This document shows, piece after piece, positions 17,884 through 21,086 of a stretch of 21,086 nt of DNA. The notes under the pieces were generated by a model. It saw only the letters and a list, made by a program, of their open reading frames with translations. It ran no database searches and was not told where the DNA came from. The stretch spans positions 1 through 21,086 of the forward strand of contig NW_026516575.1 of assembly GCF_025602895.1 (NCBI RefSeq), written 5' to 3'. The translations under genes were made by a program, and so were the position numbers. The stretch's first letter is position 1. Every line of letters starts with the position of its first letter. Source of the stretch: Polychytrium aggregatum. Lineage: Eukaryota; Chytridiomycota; Chytridiomycetes; Polychytriales.

Positions 17884-19820
17884 TCACGTCAGCTTGTCCT
17901 TGGCGATTTCCCCCTCCCACCTCGCGATTTGTGCCAACTTGAACTGGGGAGCAAGGATCATGATGGACTCTTGAGTAGTCACGCCACCCACGATATGTTC
18001 CATTCTTCGATCATCATCCGGTCGAAATACACTTGAAGCGATATCATCAGAGAAGCAAATACGACTTTCGCAGACCGTTGGGATGGTCAAACCGCTGGTT
18101 CGCAACATGTATGTCATTCGCAACGCCAATTCCTGAGTTGTTGAGTCACAGTTACGGTCAGGTCAAGAGCTTATTCATAGTACGTAATCATGGACCTGCT
18201 GGGGTGAGGCCGTTTCGAGGTAGATGGAGGCAGATGGAGACAGCTGCAGATACTTTATACATTGGCAAACGGGGCACCACCCGCTTCGTGAACATGGTGT
18301 AGGATGAGCTTGCGTCAAGCAGAACCACATGCAACTCAACAGATCACCTCCGAGTAAAGACCACTGGTCGCTCTCCGATCTCCACAATCGACCTGCACTG
18401 CTCAAAGTACCGAGCAATCCGCTACGTCTTGGGGCTGGATGCATAGTCCTTTTTTGACGCCACGACGCATTGCCAGCGATGCATGGTGCTCTTGGAAACA
18501 CTGAATATGGCCAGGGCCACCTCGGATCCTAGGCGGGGAAGGATCCGTCTGAGGCAGCTGCAAGCTCGACACTACTATCCCAGGACGCTGTGATTTGCCG
18601 AGACATGAATACGTACCCATCGCCCGTCGTGTCCAAACATCATCCTCGGCCTGCGTCAAGTTGCCACCATCTTCAGCTGTCCAAGAGCGCCATCTATCTG
18701 GTACCTGGACACTGGTAACCCACACCTCCCCCAACAGGGAGGTGGCGACGGTCGGACAGATATGTGGAGCAGGCACATCTATTCCGCGATGCAGAGGTCG
18801 GGCACCGTCGACCTTTAAACCAGCACATCTCGTTTCGTCCGTTTGTTGGCACTGCTGACAATTTGAGTGGCCGCGAGACAAAGTGAGGGAAATGTTGTTG
18901 TCGGGCCAACTCGGTCTGTATCGAGCCAACTCGTTCTACCACGGGCTGGCAGAGACACAAAATCGTCGGCAGCGCATTTGGTTGAGCCAATAACCCGCAT
19001 AGACACGACCCATAATCTGGAAGTGCGGGAAGCGAACCTCCCGCTGGAAGACAGGCTCGCCCATGACAATGCCTGAGAAGTGTAGAAGCTTGGGGTCGTT
19101 GAGATAACGGTAGATCGTGTCGACTCGAACAAGCGTGGGTTTGTCGCCAACATTCGCCCAGATATGATCGCCAAGGAACAGAACCTCGCCACCAATCCGA
19201 GCGACCTCAAAGAATTGGATCGAGTTCCGAAGTGCGCAAGTCTTGTGTGGGAGATGGGTCGCAGCCAGCCGGGACTCGGTTGTTTTCAGCGACAGCAAAA
19301 ACTTGATGAGAATCGGATCCAATGGCGCCGTCGTTTCAGCGAGTTCCAGCGATTTGAGGTCGACGGAGTCGAGGAACGTATATCCGCCAAACGGCGGAAC
19401 GTAGGCGCACGGGCAGAGGCACATTTCGGGGAGTCGCAGCTGATCCAGGTTCAGACCATTGAGCCGAACATCGTAGGTTATGAATGAAGCTTGAACGATT
19501 CCGTCAAAGATCTGGGGAGTCTGGACTTGGACGACAGCTTTACCTAAATCTTCGGCAACTCGTGAGGCTGGGTTCGATGACTTGATCACCAAGGGGGTCG
19601 ACCAAACATTGTGGTGTGGCCCCTGATCGTGGACTCTATAGATTATCGCTGGCCAATATATTGGGACGCCGTTGAAATCGCTGGGGTCGACACGAATGCA
19701 TGACCTGATATCGAGAGCTTCAAACTCCAGCGGGTGATGCTTGTTTAACTGAAGGAACACTGAGACGAACACGACCTCTCCTCTCCGGAAGACTGGGTGC
19801 GAGGAAATGGGACTCGACAT
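17884..19820 (-). CDS. possible Clr2-like chromatin-silencing protein, exon structure partly unresolved
   Basis: A large first exon opens at ATG 19820 and reads about 275 residues. It starts with F-R-R-G-E-V-V-F-V, then V-P-I-Y-W-P-A-I-I-Y-R-V, and later G-G-E-V-L-F-L-G-D-H-I-W and H-F-S-G-I-V-M-G-E-P-V-F. These recall the BAH-like C-terminal domain of fungal Clr2/cryptic loci regulators, which act in heterochromatin silencing, but the match is by eye only. The last exon, 18132-17884, is well supported (after CTCAG, 82 residues, ends A-K-D-K-L-T). Between them, protein-like stretches are joined by candidate introns of only 39-55 nt (18994-18946, 18347-18309, one ending at 18422), or else interrupted by in-frame TAG (18424) and TGA (18346). 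The total would be roughly 500 residues. The locus could also be a decaying gene. The 3' end faces the Rcf2-like gene. Confidence 0.55.
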
Positions 19821-19953
19821 GCGAGCGTGCCCAGTAAATAGGACAGCGGCTGTGGATGATTTGGATTCAGCGGCGTGGTCAAGCGATCGGAGGAGCAGAG
19901 ACCACAGGAAAGAGTCGCAAATAGCCGTCTGAAGGATGGATCCAACAATGGTG

Positions 19954-20383
19954 CTAGAAATATGAGAACAGAGCTGAATCCATCAAGCGCAGGGCGTGAC
20001 AGCGGGTGCCTTTGAGGGTGACCTTGGATTTGAGATGGGCGATCCGAGAGACGCACTGGGCCAGACCGATCAAGCCAAAGGTCAGCCGATCATTCAGCCA
20101 AAGGAAGAAGGCTGCCGGTTGGACACGGTGTGGATGGGGGGCGTGGTGTTGGCAAGACGGCAAAGCACGGTGTTCAGGCTACAAGATCTCGGCAATCCCC
20201 TATTGCCATCCATCAACCCACCCCGGTCCGAGCATAGATGTTGAAGGAGTCTGAGATCTGACACAACAGAGAAGCTGATCGCTGGCTCTTCACATGGTTC
20301 GACAGGATTCAGAGGACGGCGCCAAGACCGGCCATGCCCAGCCCCCAGAAATGTGGAGAGTTGCTCTGGTTGTGCTCCTCCAT
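19954..20383 (-). CDS. weak candidate for a small membrane protein
   Basis: ATG at 20383 reads a short polar start and then H-F-W-G-L-G-M-A-G-L-G-A-V-L before a stop. About 200 bp later another frame reads A-F-F-L-W-L-N-D-R-L-T-F-G-L-I-G-L-A-Q to a stop at 19954. Both parts look membrane-like and could be exons of one small gene, but no splice pair could be fixed and no family is recognised. Nothing else is supported from 19821 to 20728. Confidence 0.22.
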
Positions 20384-20731
20384 TCGCTGCCGACCGGTCT
20401 CTCATATCTCCCTCGAATTATCTCGCACTCATGCAGACGTGTTATCCAATAACATTATCAAGAGATAAAATTGCAAGTCCAACGTGCATGGATGGGACTG
20501 AAACTGCAACGGAACGTGCTACGGAGCGCAGCACGGAGGGCTGGAAAAGCTTCCAGCGCCAAGCTGTGCTGCGTCCCACCGGTTTGCCTTCCGCAGGCCC
20601 CCGCCGTGATGCCCGCCATTGCAGATAAAAGCTGCTGGGTTTTGGCCCTCAATAAACCAGCAGGGATACAACGCCGTTCAAACCAGTTTTATAACGAACG
20701 GGCAAAGAAGAGAGTATAACCCAGCTGTCGA

Positions 20732-20780
20732 GGCAACGGGATGACGGGCAACGGGACAACGGGGTAACGGGGCAACGAGG
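20732..20780. repeat. degenerate (GGGCAACGG)n array
   Basis: Five or six imperfect 8-10 bp units built on CAACGGG (variants GATGACGGG, ACAACGGGG, TAACGGGG) run directly into the retro-element-like segment at 20781. Confidence 0.75.
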
Positions 20781-21086
20781 TGTTAGAGTCCGAAGGGGAC
20801 TCAACGGCAAAAGAGAAAGTGAGGTCGAAGTGAGCTCAGGGAAAGCAAAGGAAAGGTCCGAAGTGGACTCGGAGAGGGAGCGAGGGAAGCAAAGATCCGT
20901 TCAAGATAAGACCAGTCTCGAAATGAGACGTGAGGAACACTCAGAGAATAAAGTAGAAGGCACTTTATTTAGTCCTATTTTGAACGCTGAGGTTCGACTA
21001 CACATCGCGGGGGTCAGGCTATTGATACACAAGTCAGGCCTTGGCAGCGAAGGGCGGCCAAGGGAGGGAAAAGTGGGCGATCGAGC
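20781..21086 (+). mobile_element. possible LTR-like end with hairpin series, open at the window edge
   Basis: The segment begins TGTTAGAG, in the style of an LTR 5' end (TG...). It contains five closely spaced inverted repeats (20786-20969), the last enclosing AATAAA. It continues past 21086, so neither the CA end nor a primer-binding site can be checked. No open frame resembling reverse transcriptase or integrase is visible. An alternative is a non-coding repeat or structured RNA gene. Confidence 0.3.
20786..20969 (+). repeat. series of five short hairpins, four with GAA-type pentaloops
   Basis: GAGTCC-GAAGG-GGACTC (20786-20802, perfect 6-bp stem); GAGGTC-GAAGT-GAGCTC (20821-20837, one mismatch); GGTCC-GAAGT-GGACT (20855-20869, closed by a G-T pair); GTCTC-GAAAT-GAGAC (20915-20929, perfect); AATAAAGT-AGAAGGC-ACTTTATT (20947-20969, perfect 8-bp stem). 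Confidence 0.75.

Noticed and set aside
20990..21006. tRNA T-arm-like GGTTCGAC motif (a similar one near 8088)
   Set aside because: No cloverleaf with acceptor, D and anticodon stems can be drawn around either site; the 8088 copy lies in an MT-A70 intron.

Overview
The window reads as nuclear DNA of a fungus, most likely an early-diverging zoosporic (chytrid-type) species. The genes are intron-rich, with introns of mostly 80-270 bp that begin GTAAG/GTATG/GTGAG and end CAG/TAG, sometimes with CTAAC/CTAAT-like branch sites. Gene content includes a fungal Delta-12-type desaturase, an Rcf2-type HIG1 protein and an MT-A70 methyltransferase. There is also a decayed Fanzor-type nuclease fragment; Fanzors are known from the chytrid Spizellomyces. 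The phylum is an inference, because no rRNA or marker gene is present. All exon models were assembled by hand from splice signals, phase and family motifs. The models of five genes close to whole codon numbers, which supports them.

Layout. 1-552: remains of a Fanzor/TnpB-like C-terminus followed by a terminal-repeat-like motif. 553-1612: non-coding, with minisatellites. 1613-3852 (+): GPI-anchored pepsin-type aspartyl protease. 4287-6142 (+): MAT2B-like regulatory subunit of S-adenosylmethionine synthetase. 6221-6370: MITE-like element carrying the same terminal motif. 6845-7492 (-): small protein with a possible mitochondrial presequence. 7668-11506 (-): 810-residue MT-A70 methyltransferase-family protein with DPPL in place of DPPW. 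11507-12448: divergent, repeat-rich intergenic region. 12449-14733 (+): Delta-12/omega-3-type fatty-acid desaturase. 14734-16545: mostly empty. 16546-17701 (+): Rcf2/HIG1-domain mitochondrial protein. 17884-19820 (-): chromatin-silencing-like (Clr2-like) or otherwise unassigned gene with very short candidate introns. 19821-20780: weak coding hints. 20781-21086: retro-element-like end with a string of hairpins.

Links between genes. The MAT2B-like protein would support synthesis of S-adenosylmethionine, and the MT-A70 protein belongs to a family that uses or binds it. They are separate transcription units, so any functional link is speculative. The desaturase and Rcf2-like genes look like ordinary housekeeping loci (membrane lipids and respiratory chain). 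The mobile-element traces (Fanzor remnant, shared terminal motif, MITE-like element, LTR-like end) lie between or beyond the genes.
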